A stretch of DNA of 10,624 bases from assembly GCA_900554975.1 (NCBI GenBank), contig USJI01000014.1, forward strand, positions 1 to 10,624, written 5' to 3'. The stretch is from an uncultured Ruminococcus sp. Its GTDB lineage: Bacteria; Bacillota; Clostridia; Oscillospirales; Ruminococcaceae. How positions within the stretch are numbered: position 1 is the first letter of the stretch; the number at the start of each line of letters is the position of its first letter. The position numbers and the translations under genes were made by a program. The notes beneath the pieces are model-generated. The model ran no database searches and had not been told where the DNA came from. It worked only from the letters and a program-made list of their open reading frames with translations. Below are positions 1 to 6,944 of this stretch, one piece after another.

Positions 1-38
1 TTTTCGTGCTTAAAGTAAAATATATCATTAAAGTAAAT

Positions 39-77
39 GCGAACTAAAAGTCTTTGCTAAGCTTTCTTCAGAAAGCG
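39..77. repeat. 39-bp dispersed hairpin element, copy A
   Basis: This element matches a second copy at 8469-8507 at 37 of 39 positions, in the same orientation; the differences are at 44 and 58. Its right end is a perfect inverted repeat, GCTTTCTTCAGAAAGC (61-76), which can fold as a 6-bp stem closed by a UUCA loop. The half-stem GAAAGCGT is repeated directly (71-78 and 79-86), so GCTTTC could pair with either copy. The element ends 40 bp before the mnmE start. It could be the 3' terminator or processing structure of the upstream gene, or a genome-wide intergenic repeat. Bases 1-38 are AT-rich, and I see no complete promoter in them. Confidence 0.7.
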
Positions 78-117
78 TGAAAGCGTCCCTTTTATTTTTA
101 TGAAAAGAGGTATTACT

Positions 118-1479
118 ATGTCAACAATTGCTGCAATTGCAACACCAAACGCTCCGGGTGGAATTTCCGTTATAAGAATTTCCGGTGAAAATTCCCTCAG
201 GATTGCTGATATGATTTTTAAAAATTTCAGCGGTGTTCTGCCTTCTGATATGCAAGGATACACCTGTGCATATGGTAATATAGTGCATAATAATGAAATT
301 GTTGATGATGTAGTACTGACAGTATTCAGAAACCCTAAAAGTTATACCGGCGAAGATGTAGTTGAAATATCATGCCATGGTGGAAGATATATTACTAAGA
401 AAATACTCCGCATTATATATAATTGCGGTGCAGTACCTGCTCAGGCAGGTGAATTTACAAAAAGAGCATTCCTGAATGGTAAAATGTCACTCACTCAGGC
501 TGAGGCAGTCATGGATGTTATCAGCTCCGCCGGGGAACGACAGCTCAGATACGCAAACGCACTCAAGGACGGAGCAACTTTCCGAAGAATAAATTCCATA
601 AAGGAAAGGCTTGTGAATATTCTTGCTGACCTTGCAGCATGGGCAGATTTTCCGGAGGAGGATGTGCCTGAGGTAAGACCGGAAGTTCTGGCGGCTCAGA
701 TAGACAGAGTGGTTAATGATTTAACTAAAACATCTGAAACATATGACCACGGAAGAATTGTCCGTGAGGGAATAAATACGGTTATCGCAGGCAGACCGAA
801 TGTCGGCAAGTCCACTCTTATGAACTGTCTGAGCGGATTTGAAAGAAGTATCGTGACCGATATCGCCGGAACGACAAGGGATACAATTGAGGAAAGCGTT
901 ATGCTCGGCGAACTGACGCTCAGACTTTCAGACACAGCCGGAATTCGTGAAACTGATGATGTGATAGAGAGCATGGGTGTGGATATTGCCTACAAGAAAA
1001 TTGATGAGGCTGACCTTGTTCTTGCAGTTTTCGATGGAACTGCTCCACTCAGCGAGAAGGATAAGGAGCTTACTGAGCATCTGAAAAATAAAAATTGCGT
1101 TGCTGTTATAAATAAAACGGACGGCGAAAGCAAAATCAACAAAGAGTATATTTCTGATAATTTTAAACATTGTGTAGAAATTTCTGCCAAAAATCAGGAC
1201 GGAATAGAAAACCTTCAGCATATTCTTGAAGATATGTTTTTGCAGGATGAATCTGAAGCAGATGAAGGAATTATCGCAAATGAGCGTCAGAAGAATTGTC
1301 TTGAAAAGGCACTTGCCGAAGTTACAGAGGCAAGGAACATTCTCGGAAATGGTGAAATGCTTGATGCTGTAACGGTTGTGCTTGATTCTGCACTGGACAG
1401 TCTTATGGAACTGACAGGTGAACGCTCGTCCGAAAAGATAATAGATGACGTTTTTTCGAGATTTTGTGTTGGAAAATAA
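118..1479 (+). CDS. mnmE: tRNA uridine-5-carboxymethylaminomethyl(34) synthesis GTPase MnmE
   Basis: MnmE works with MnmG to install the cmnm5 group on wobble U34 of tRNAs, using methylene-tetrahydrofolate, glycine, GTP and K+. The protein is 453 aa, the normal family length. An N-terminal folate-binding domain (about 1-118) starts with the typical STIAAIATPNAPGG. A helical domain follows, interrupted by the G domain, in which I see the P-loop GRPNVGKS (225-232), TTRD (252-255), DTAG (272-275), NKTD (332-335) and SAK (356-358). The C-terminus is CVGK (450-453), the conserved CxGK end that carries the catalytic Cys. ATG at 118 is chosen over the in-frame ATG at 100 because AGAGG (106-110) lies 7 nt before it and the protein then begins at the conserved residues. 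It is the first gene of mnmE-mnmG-rsmG. Confidence 0.97.
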   Translation: MSTIAAIATPNAPGGISVIRISGENSLRIADMIFKNFSGVLPSDMQGYTCAYGNIVHNNEIVDDVVLTVFRNPKSYTGEDVVEISCHGGRYITKKILRIIYNCGAVPAQAGEFTKRAFLNGKMSLTQAEAVMDVISSAGERQLRYANALKDGATFRRINSIKERLVNILADLAAWADFPEEDVPEVRPEVLAAQIDRVVNDLTKTSETYDHGRIVREGINTVIAGRPNVGKSTLMNCLSGFERSIVTDIAGTTRDTIEESVMLGELTLRLSDTAGIRETDDVIESMGVDIAYKKIDEADLVLAVFDGTAPLSEKDKELTEHLKNKNCVAVINKTDGESKINKEYISDNFKHCVEISAKNQDGIENLQHILEDMFLQDESEADEGIIANERQKNCLEKALAEVTEARNILGNGEMLDAVTVVLDSALDSLMELTGERSSEKIIDDVFSRFCVGK

Positions 1480-1497
1480 ATTTTTATACTGAAAAAT

Positions 1498-1513
1498 TGT
1501 TCCACGTGGAACA
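1498..1513. promoter_or_regulatory. parS: parS centromere site 1 (mnmE-mnmG gap)
   Basis: TGTTCCACGTGGAACA is a perfect 16-bp palindrome and differs from the Bacillus parS consensus (TGTTNCACGTGAAACA) by a single base that makes it symmetric. An identical copy lies at 5145-5160, and the ParB gene is in the same window. Known role: ParB loads here as a CTP-dependent clamp and spreads along the DNA, and the complex is moved by ParA and recruits SMC. The site fills much of the 48-nt gap between mnmE and mnmG and ends 3 nt before the TGGAG ribosome-binding site of mnmG. Confidence 0.93.
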
Positions 1514-1527
1514 TTATGGAGATTCTT

Positions 1528-3417
1528 ATGAGTTATTATATGGGAGAATTTGATGTTGCGGTGGTTGGTGCAGGTCATGCCGGAGTTGAAGCCGCACTCG
1601 CTTCTGCACGTCTTGGCTGTAAGACTGTGCTTTTCACAATTTCCCTTGACCAGATTGCAAATATGCCATGTAATCCGTCAATCGGCGGAACTGCAAAGGG
1701 ACACCTTGTGCGTGAGATAGACGCTCTCGGCGGCGAAATGGGAAAAGCGGCTGACAAATGTTTTATACAGAGCCGTATGCTCAACAAGGGAAAGGGAGCG
1801 GCTGTTCATAGTCTGAGAGTTCAGGCGGACAGAATGCGTTACCACGAATACATGAAGGAAGTTTGCGAAAAGCAGGAAAACCTTTTTATAAAACAGGCTG
1901 AAATTGCACAGGTACTGACTGAAAACAAGAAAGTCTGTGGTGTGAGAACAAAACTTGGTGCGGAATATAAGGTGAAAGCACTTGTAATTGCTACGGGAAC
2001 TTACCTCAAAGGCAAGATACATATAGGTGAGGAATCCTACGAAAGCGGCCCTGATTCGGCTCTGCCGTCAACCTTTCTTTCGGACAGTCTGAGAGAAAAT
2101 GGTATCGAGATAAGAAGATTCAAGACGGGAACGCCTTGCAGAGTGCATAAAAGAAGCATTGATTTTGATAAAATGGAAAAACAGGACGGCGACGATGATA
2201 TTGTTCCGTTTTCTTTCGAGAGCGACCGCAACAGGATGCACAACATAGTTTCGTGCTATATCACATATACTAATCCTGAAACACACAAGGTAATTCTTGA
2301 TAATCTTGACAGGTCGCCGCTTTATTCGGGAAGGATTCAAGGCGTAGGGCCAAGATACTGTCCTTCGATTGAAGACAAAATTGTCCGCTTTGCCGATAAG
2401 GAAAGGCATCAGCTTTTTGTTGAGCCGATGGGTCTGAACACTGATGAATATTACTTGCAGGGAATGTCGTCGTCGCTTCCGGAGGACGTTCAGCTGGCAT
2501 TTCTGCGTACCATAAAGGGACTTGAAAATGTTGAGATAATGCGTCCGGCTTATGCTATTGAGTATGATTGCTGTGACCCTGTCCAGATGAAATCAACGCT
2601 TGAATTTAAAAATCTGGAGGGACTTTACGGTGCGGGACAGTTTAACGGAAGTTCGGGTTATGAGGAGGCAGGCGCACAGGGAATTGTTGCAGGAATAAAT
2701 GCGGCTCTGAAGGTTCAGGGTAAAGAACCGATGATTCTCGACAGGGCAAGTTCCTACATCGGAACGCTTGTTGACGACCTGGTAACGAAAGGCTGTGCCG
2801 ACCCTTACAGAATGATGACTTCAAGAAGTGAATACAGACTGTTCCTCCGTCAGGACAATGCAGACCAGCGTCTTTCACCGATTGGTTACAGGCTGGGACT
2901 TATTTCACAGGAGAGGTACGACAGACTCCGGAAGAAGATTGCGGAAACTGATGCAGAAATAAAACGTATCAAGAAAATGAATGTTGCACCTTCAGAAAAG
3001 CTGAATAAATTTCTTGAAGAGCATGGAACATCGCCACTTTCGACAGGCTGTAAAATGGCGGCACTTATAAGACGTCCGCAGCTTGGATATGAAATGCTTG
3101 CGGAGTTTGATCCGGAAAGACCTGAGCTTGACTGGGAAGTGCGTGAACAGGTTGAAGTACAGATAGAATATGAAGGATATATAGAAAAACAGCTTGAGCA
3201 GATAGAAATCATGCGTAAAATGGAGAAGAAAAAATTGCCGCCGGATCTGGATTACAGTATTATCCGTGGTCTGCGACTTGAGGCAATTGAAAAGCTGAAC
3301 AAGCATAAGCCTGAAAATATCGGGCAGGCATCGAGAATTTCGGGAGTTTCTCCGGCGGACGCATCTGTTCTTGTTATCTGGCTTGAGCAGCAGGAGAGAA
3401 CAAATGGTAAACTATAA
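1528..3417 (+). CDS. mnmG: tRNA uridine-5-carboxymethylaminomethyl(34) synthesis enzyme MnmG (GidA)
   Basis: This is the FAD-dependent partner of MnmE in forming cmnm5U34. At 629 aa it has the usual family length. Visible features are the Rossmann FAD motif GAGHAG (14-19), the conserved CNPSIGG (48-54) with one catalytic-type Cys, ATGTYLKG (155-162), RFKTGTP (197-203), YCPSIEDK with Cys278 (equivalent to the second conserved Cys), and, further on, LNTDEYYLQGMSSSLP, GQFNGSSGYEEAGAQG and SRSEYRLFLRQDNAD. A C-terminal helical domain for tRNA/MnmE contact follows. ATG at 1528 is chosen over 1516 because GGAG (1518-1521) is 6 nt upstream of it; 1516 has no such site and would overlap this one. A parS palindrome lies just upstream. 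The stop codon is inside rsmG (14-nt overlap), which suggests translational coupling. Confidence 0.97.
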   Translation: MSYYMGEFDVAVVGAGHAGVEAALASARLGCKTVLFTISLDQIANMPCNPSIGGTAKGHLVREIDALGGEMGKAADKCFIQSRMLNKGKGAAVHSLRVQADRMRYHEYMKEVCEKQENLFIKQAEIAQVLTENKKVCGVRTKLGAEYKVKALVIATGTYLKGKIHIGEESYESGPDSALPSTFLSDSLRENGIEIRRFKTGTPCRVHKRSIDFDKMEKQDGDDDIVPFSFESDRNRMHNIVSCYITYTNPETHKVILDNLDRSPLYSGRIQGVGPRYCPSIEDKIVRFADKERHQLFVEPMGLNTDEYYLQGMSSSLPEDVQLAFLRTIKGLENVEIMRPAYAIEYDCCDPVQMKSTLEFKNLEGLYGAGQFNGSSGYEEAGAQGIVAGINAALKVQGKEPMILDRASSYIGTLVDDLVTKGCADPYRMMTSRSEYRLFLRQDNADQRLSPIGYRLGLISQERYDRLRKKIAETDAEIKRIKKMNVAPSEKLNKFLEEHGTSPLSTGCKMAALIRRPQLGYEMLAEFDPERPELDWEVREQVEVQIEYEGYIEKQLEQIEIMRKMEKKKLPPDLDYSIIRGLRLEAIEKLNKHKPENIGQASRISGVSPADASVLVIWLEQQERTNGKL

Positions 3418-4108
3418 ACAGTGTGAAAGTCTGTTTACTGAGAATGGACTTGAATATTCAGAGGAAATTCATGAAAAGCTTTCGGCATACTGCGATTTTC
3501 TGATTGAGTATAATCAGAAAGTTAATCTGACAGCGATTACAGATCCCGAAGAAATCTGGGTGAAGCATTTTCTTGACAGCATTCTGCTTGTGAAGTATGT
3601 GGATATTCCGGAAGGTGCATCGCTGATTGATGTCGGAACGGGTGCGGGTTTTCCGTCAGTTCCTCTGAAAATATACAGGAATGATTTGCAGATAACGCTT
3701 CTGGACAGTCTGAACAAGCGCATAAAATTTCTCGACCAGCTTTGCGAAAGAGTCGGTGTGAAGGCTGTTACTGTTCATTCAAGAGCGGAGGACGCTGCAA
3801 ACAGTCCGCTTTACAGAGAAAAATTTGATGTGGCAACTGCAAGAGCGGTTGCGGCTATGCCTATGCTTACGGAATACTGTATGGGATTTGTAAGAAAAGG
3901 CGGAATCTTTGCAGCAATGAAAGGACCGAATGAGAAAATCTCAGATGCGGCGAATGCGATAAAGGTAATGGGCGGAAAAGCTTCGCAGGAGATTGAATAC
4001 ACCCTCAACAAAACAGAACAGCGTAAGATTATTGTCGTAGAAAAATTATCGCAGACTTCATTAAAATATCCCAGAAACAGCAGTCAGATTAAGAATAAGC
4101 CTCTGTAA
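3404..4108 (+). CDS. rsmG: 16S rRNA (guanine(527)-N7)-methyltransferase RsmG (GidB)
   Basis: RsmG uses S-adenosylmethionine to methylate N7 of G527 (E. coli numbering) in the 530 loop of 16S rRNA. In other bacteria its loss gives low-level streptomycin resistance. The protein is 234 aa, in the family range. Visible motifs are NLTAI near residue 41, a SAM-binding DVGTGAGFP (76-84), LLDSLNKRIKFL (99-110), RAVA (147-150), MKGP (172-175) and a C-terminal KYPR tail (221-224). In DVGTGAGFPSVPL a Ser replaces the Gly more usual after the Pro, which looks minor. ATG at 3404 is chosen because AGGAG (3392-3396) is 7 nt upstream; an earlier TTG at 3371 would add residues foreign to the family. It overlaps mnmG by 14 nt and is the last gene before a strong terminator. 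Confidence 0.96.
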   Translation: MVNYKQCESLFTENGLEYSEEIHEKLSAYCDFLIEYNQKVNLTAITDPEEIWVKHFLDSILLVKYVDIPEGASLIDVGTGAGFPSVPLKIYRNDLQITLLDSLNKRIKFLDQLCERVGVKAVTVHSRAEDAANSPLYREKFDVATARAVAAMPMLTEYCMGFVRKGGIFAAMKGPNEKISDAANAIKVMGGKASQEIEYTLNKTEQRKIIVVEKLSQTSLKYPRNSSQIKNKPL

Positions 4109-4130
4109 AATAAAAAGAATATGCCGTATT

Positions 4131-4165
4131 TTCCCCTTTAATTTTATATTAAAGGGGAATTTTTG
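4131..4165 (+). terminator. Intrinsic terminator of mnmE-mnmG-rsmG
   Basis: A perfect 12-bp stem (4131-4142 with 4148-4159, core TTCCCC/GGGGAA) has a 5-nt loop and is followed by TTTTTG. It starts 22 nt after the rsmG stop and separates the modification operon from noc. Confidence 0.9.
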
Positions 4166-4167
4166 TG

Positions 4168-4196
4168 TGGAAATAATTTCCGGTTTGAGGTAAAAT
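4168..4196 (+). promoter_or_regulatory. Likely sigma-A promoter of noc
   Basis: TGGAAA (4168-4173, 4/6 to TTGACA), a 17-bp spacer and TAAAAT (4191-4196, 5/6 to TATAAT) lie directly after the upstream terminator and about 30 bp before the noc ATG. The -35 is imperfect and there is no extended -10, so this is plausible rather than certain. The position between a terminator and a ribosome-binding site supports it. Confidence 0.45.
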
Positions 4197-4225
4197 TAGT
4201 TTATCACAAAGAAAGGAAGTTGAAT

Positions 4226-5047
4226 ATGGCAGCATTTTTGAGTTTTTCAAAAGAAAAAGAAAAAGAAGAAAACCGTGTTGTACAGATTCCGGTCTCGCAG
4301 ATTGTTCCGAATCCGCATCAGCCGAGGACTGAATTTGATTACAGCGATATAAGCTCGCTTGCAGAGAGTATATGCCAGAATGGTATTTTACAGCCACTTT
4401 CAGTGCGCAAACTGGAAAAAGGCTATGAACTCATTGCAGGGGAAAGGAGACTGAGGGCGGCAAAGCTCGTACAGCTCAGATACGTTCCGTGTATAATCCT
4501 TGACATATCAGCACGCACAAGTGCGGTATTGGCATTGGTTGAAAACATTCAGCGACAGGACCTGTCTTTTTTTGATGAGGCAAATGCAATAGAAAAGCTG
4601 ATAAGTTATTACGGAATGACGCAGGAAGATGCGGCAATAAAACTCGGAAAGGCACAGTCTACCATAGCGAACAAGCTTAGGTTACTGAAACTGAGTGACG
4701 AGGAAAAAGAGCTTATCTCAAAGTTTAATCTGACAGAAAGACACGCAAGGGCACTTTTAAGACTTGCAAGCAAAGAGGAGCGTCTGGAGATAATCGGAAA
4801 GGTGATAAAGTATAATCTCAATGTGGAGCGGACGGAACAGGCAATAGATGAGCATATCGGAAAGGTGAAGGATAAGGAAAGTTACAGGAAAAGGAGCAAG
4901 GTGTTTCAGAACGTCAGAATATTTGTGAACACGATAAATAAGGCGGTGGAAACTATGAAAGCGGCAGGAATTGCGGCAGACTCGAAAAAAATCCAGAATG
5001 AAGATTACATAGAATATCGTGTCAAAATTCCGATAATAAAAACGTAA
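4226..5047 (+). CDS. noc: Nucleoid occlusion protein Noc (ParB paralogue)
   Basis: In Bacillus, Noc binds NBS sites, spreads with CTP, tethers DNA to the membrane and blocks Z-ring assembly over the nucleoid. This 273-aa protein has the ParB/Noc fold: a CTP-binding domain with GERRLRA (72-78) and ENIQRQ (106-111), a helix-turn-helix region (about 131-180), and a C-terminal dimerisation region. Four residues known to separate Noc from ParB specificity read Gln144, Lys150, Lys155 and Arg172, which is the Noc set (QKKR). They lie in GKAQSTIANKLRLLKL and TERHARAL. The N-terminus MAAFLSFSK is short and hydrophobic and could be the membrane-targeting amphipathic helix, followed by a charged stretch of Lys and Glu. 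ATG at 4226 is supported by AGGAAG (4214-4219). The gene sits between rsmG and soj, as in Bacillus, with its own likely promoter and terminator. Confidence 0.9.
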   Translation: MAAFLSFSKEKEKEENRVVQIPVSQIVPNPHQPRTEFDYSDISSLAESICQNGILQPLSVRKLEKGYELIAGERRLRAAKLVQLRYVPCIILDISARTSAVLALVENIQRQDLSFFDEANAIEKLISYYGMTQEDAAIKLGKAQSTIANKLRLLKLSDEEKELISKFNLTERHARALLRLASKEERLEIIGKVIKYNLNVERTEQAIDEHIGKVKDKESYRKRSKVFQNVRIFVNTINKAVETMKAAGIAADSKKIQNEDYIEYRVKIPIIKT

Positions 5048-5064
5048 TATCAGCAGATTCATAT

Positions 5065-5104
5065 AGCCTGACCGGATAATAAACGGTCGGGCTGTAATTT
5101 TTTT
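5065..5104 (+). terminator. Intrinsic terminator of noc
   Basis: The 10-bp stem AGCCTGACCG / CGGTCGGGCT (5065-5074 and 5084-5093, one T-G wobble) has a 9-nt loop and is followed by TAATTTTTTT. It begins 17 nt after the noc stop, so noc is probably transcribed apart from soj-spo0J. Confidence 0.88.
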
Positions 5105-5144
5105 GAATAAGCAGGCAGGAATATAAGTATCCGTTTATCCTGAT

Positions 5145-5160
5145 TGTTCCACGTGGAACA
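5145..5160. promoter_or_regulatory. parS: parS centromere site 2 (upstream of soj)
   Basis: This is a second TGTTCCACGTGGAACA palindrome, identical to the one at 1498-1513. It lies in the noc-soj gap, 37 bp upstream of the -35 box of the soj promoter. ParB loaded here could spread over the promoter of its own operon, so autoregulation is possible (inference). Confidence 0.93.
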
Positions 5161-5197
5161 AAAAATAACAAATTCCTCAAAAAATTATTGAAATGAC

Positions 5198-5226
5198 TTT
5201 ACAGAAAGAGTGCAAAGTGGTATAAT
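5198..5226 (+). promoter_or_regulatory. Sigma-A promoter of soj-spo0J-serS
   Basis: TTTACA (5198-5203, 5/6 to consensus), a 17-bp spacer and a perfect TATAAT (5221-5226), with TG one base upstream (5218-5219) giving an extended -10. Transcription should start near 5232, leaving a leader of about 28 nt with GGAGG at 5248-5252. Confidence 0.85.
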
Positions 5227-5259
5227 TTAATGTAGTGTAGGAAAAACGGAGGAATGAAA

Positions 5260-6078
5260 ATGGCAAAGGTTTATGCAATAGCAAATCAGAAGGGCGGAGT
5301 CGGAAAATCCACCACAGTTGTAAATCTCGGGGCATATCTCGGTTCAAGGGATAAGAAGGTTCTGTGTATCGACATTGATGCACAGGGAAATACCACGACA
5401 GGTCTCGGGATCAAAAAAAAATCCATTGAATACTCCTCTTACGATGTCCTTATCGGACAGGTCAGAATTCAGGACGCAGTTATAAGAACAGATTTCAAAA
5501 ATGTCAGCATAGTTCCGGCGACATCTGCACTTGCCGGCGGTGAAGTCGAAATGATAGCACTCGATGACAGAATGAACAGACTTAAAATGCAGCTTCTGAC
5601 CTGTAGACTTGATTATGATTATATTCTGATAGACTGTCCGCCGTCGCTCAGCCTGCTGACCATCAACGGTCTGGTTGCCTGCGACAAAATAATAGTTCCT
5701 ATGCAGGCGGAGTTTTTCGCTCTGGAGGGACTTAGCCAGCTTATCGAAACAATCAGAATCGTGAAGTCGAAATATAATCCGTCGCTTGATATTGAGGGGA
5801 TTCTCTTTACCATGTTTGACCCTCGTCTTAATGTCAGCGGACAGGTTGTGGAGGAAGTTGAAAAATATTTCCCGGGAAAAGTTTTCAAAACAAAGATACC
5901 GAGAAATGTAAGACTTTCAGAAGCTCCGAGCCATGGAAAACCGGTTATGTACTACGACAAGAACTCCAAGGGTGCGGAATATTATGAATTGCTGGGACAC
6001 GAAATTTTAAAAGAAGAACCGCCTAAGAAAAAAGAGAAGAAAAGGCTCTTCGGAAGAAATAAAAAAGGGAGTGAATAA
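5260..6078 (+). CDS. soj: Chromosome partitioning ATPase ParA (Soj)
   Basis: ParA-type ATPase that binds DNA non-specifically as an ATP dimer and is stimulated by ParB to drive origin segregation. In Bacillus, Soj also regulates DnaA. The 272-aa protein shows the deviant Walker A KGGVGKST (11-18) with its signature Lys, the catalytic Asp40 in DIDAQGN (38-44), Walker B LIDCPPSLS, and the C-terminal PRNVRLSEAPSHGKP that is very conserved in the family. ATG at 5260 is chosen over 5254 because GGAGG (5248-5252) is 7 nt from it but only 1 nt from the earlier ATG. The last ~22 residues form a Lys/Arg-rich tail (PPKKKEKKRLFGRNKKGSE) beyond the usual ~253-aa Soj end. The stop codon is directly followed by the spo0J ATG. 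Confidence 0.96.
   Translation: MAKVYAIANQKGGVGKSTTVVNLGAYLGSRDKKVLCIDIDAQGNTTTGLGIKKKSIEYSSYDVLIGQVRIQDAVIRTDFKNVSIVPATSALAGGEVEMIALDDRMNRLKMQLLTCRLDYDYILIDCPPSLSLLTINGLVACDKIIVPMQAEFFALEGLSQLIETIRIVKSKYNPSLDIEGILFTMFDPRLNVSGQVVEEVEKYFPGKVFKTKIPRNVRLSEAPSHGKPVMYYDKNSKGAEYYELLGHEILKEEPPKKKEKKRLFGRNKKGSE
5867..5880. promoter_or_regulatory. Candidate Noc-binding site (NBS) inside soj
   Basis: ATTTCCCGGGAAAA matches the Bacillus subtilis NBS consensus ATTTCCCGGGAAAT at 13 of 14 positions. It overlaps the codons for KYFPGK in soj, a stretch conserved in ParA proteins, so the match may come partly from coding constraint. The Noc gene 0.8 kb upstream carries the specificity residues for this sequence. 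I saw no other site this close in the window. Confidence 0.5.
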
Positions 6079-6918
6079 ATGGCATCAAAAGGAGGACTGG
6101 GCATAGGTTTGGGTGCTCTTTTCGAGGATAACAAAACGGAATCCGATTCGGGACAGATGCTCAGGGTTTCGGAAATCGAACCGAACAGGGGACAGCCACG
6201 CAAAAACTTTGATGATGAAACCATCTCTGCACTTGCTGATTCCATAAAGGAACACGGTATCTTACAGCCTATTCTTGTAAGACCTTACGGAAGCGGCTAT
6301 CAGATAGTTGCAGGTGAAAGAAGATGGAGAGCCGCAAGAATGCTAGGAATGTCAGAAGTTCCGGTTCAGATAAAGGAACTTTCAGACCTGGAGGCAATGC
6401 AGCTTGCACTCATTGAAAATCTTCAGAGAGAAAATCTGAATCCTGTTGAAGAAGCAAAGGGTTACAGCGAACTTGTTGAGTCCTATGGAATGACACAGGA
6501 AGAAGTTGCAAAGACTGTCGGAAGGTCGAGGTCATCTGTTGCAAACGCTATGCGTCTTCTGGCTTTGCCGGAGGAAATACAGGAAATGCTGGAAAACGGC
6601 GATATTTCCACAGGTCATGGAAAGGCACTCCTTGCGTTTGATGATGAGGAGAAAATGCTTGATGCAGCGAGAAAGGCGGCAGACGGAAAGCTGAACGTGC
6701 GTTCACTCGAAAAGATGGCATCGGAAGATGACACAAAAAAGCCTTCAAAAAAAGACAATTCCCATATTGACAGCTATTTCAAGGAAATGGAAATAGGTCT
6801 GCATAATGCACTCGGAAGAAAAGTTAAGGTTGAATATGGCAAAAACAAGGGTGCATTGATACTTGAATTTTATGATAAAGAAGATTTGTCTGCACTTGCA
6901 GAGAAGTTATCCAAATAA
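6079..6918 (+). CDS. spo0J: Chromosome partitioning protein ParB (Spo0J)
   Basis: ParB is a CTP-dependent DNA clamp that loads at parS, stimulates ParA and recruits SMC. The 279-aa protein has an N-terminal ParA-contact peptide (GGLGIGLGALF, 5-15), a linker, a CTP-binding domain with GERRWRA (79-85) and ENLQRE (113-118), a helix-turn-helix parS-binding region (about 137-185), an acidic/Lys-rich linker and a C-terminal dimer domain (from about 230). At the four positions that separate ParB from Noc it has Arg151, Ala157, Ala162 and Gly179, which fits a parS-reading ParB. ATG at 6079 abuts the soj stop and has GGGAG (6067-6071) 7 nt upstream, so translation is probably coupled. In the N-terminal peptide, the second basic residue of Bacillus Spo0J (LGKG) is Ile here (LGIG). 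Confidence 0.96.
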   Translation: MASKGGLGIGLGALFEDNKTESDSGQMLRVSEIEPNRGQPRKNFDDETISALADSIKEHGILQPILVRPYGSGYQIVAGERRWRAARMLGMSEVPVQIKELSDLEAMQLALIENLQRENLNPVEEAKGYSELVESYGMTQEEVAKTVGRSRSSVANAMRLLALPEEIQEMLENGDISTGHGKALLAFDDEEKMLDAARKAADGKLNVRSLEKMASEDDTKKPSKKDNSHIDSYFKEMEIGLHNALGRKVKVEYGKNKGALILEFYDKEDLSALAEKLSK

Positions 6919-6944
6919 ATTTTAGGAAAAGGAAGTAAAATCAA

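Noticed and set aside
928..1578. Long minus-strand open frame (216 codons) opposite mnmE
   Set aside because: It lies antisense to a certain mnmE and the parS gap, its protein has no recognisable pattern, and no ribosome-binding site or promoter supports it. It is a by-product of codon use in the real gene, like the other antisense frames under mnmG, soj and serS.
6919..6944. T-box riboswitch or separate promoter before serS
   Set aside because: The gap is only 26 nt and holds little beyond the ribosome-binding site. No convincing -35/-10 pair was found in the end of spo0J.
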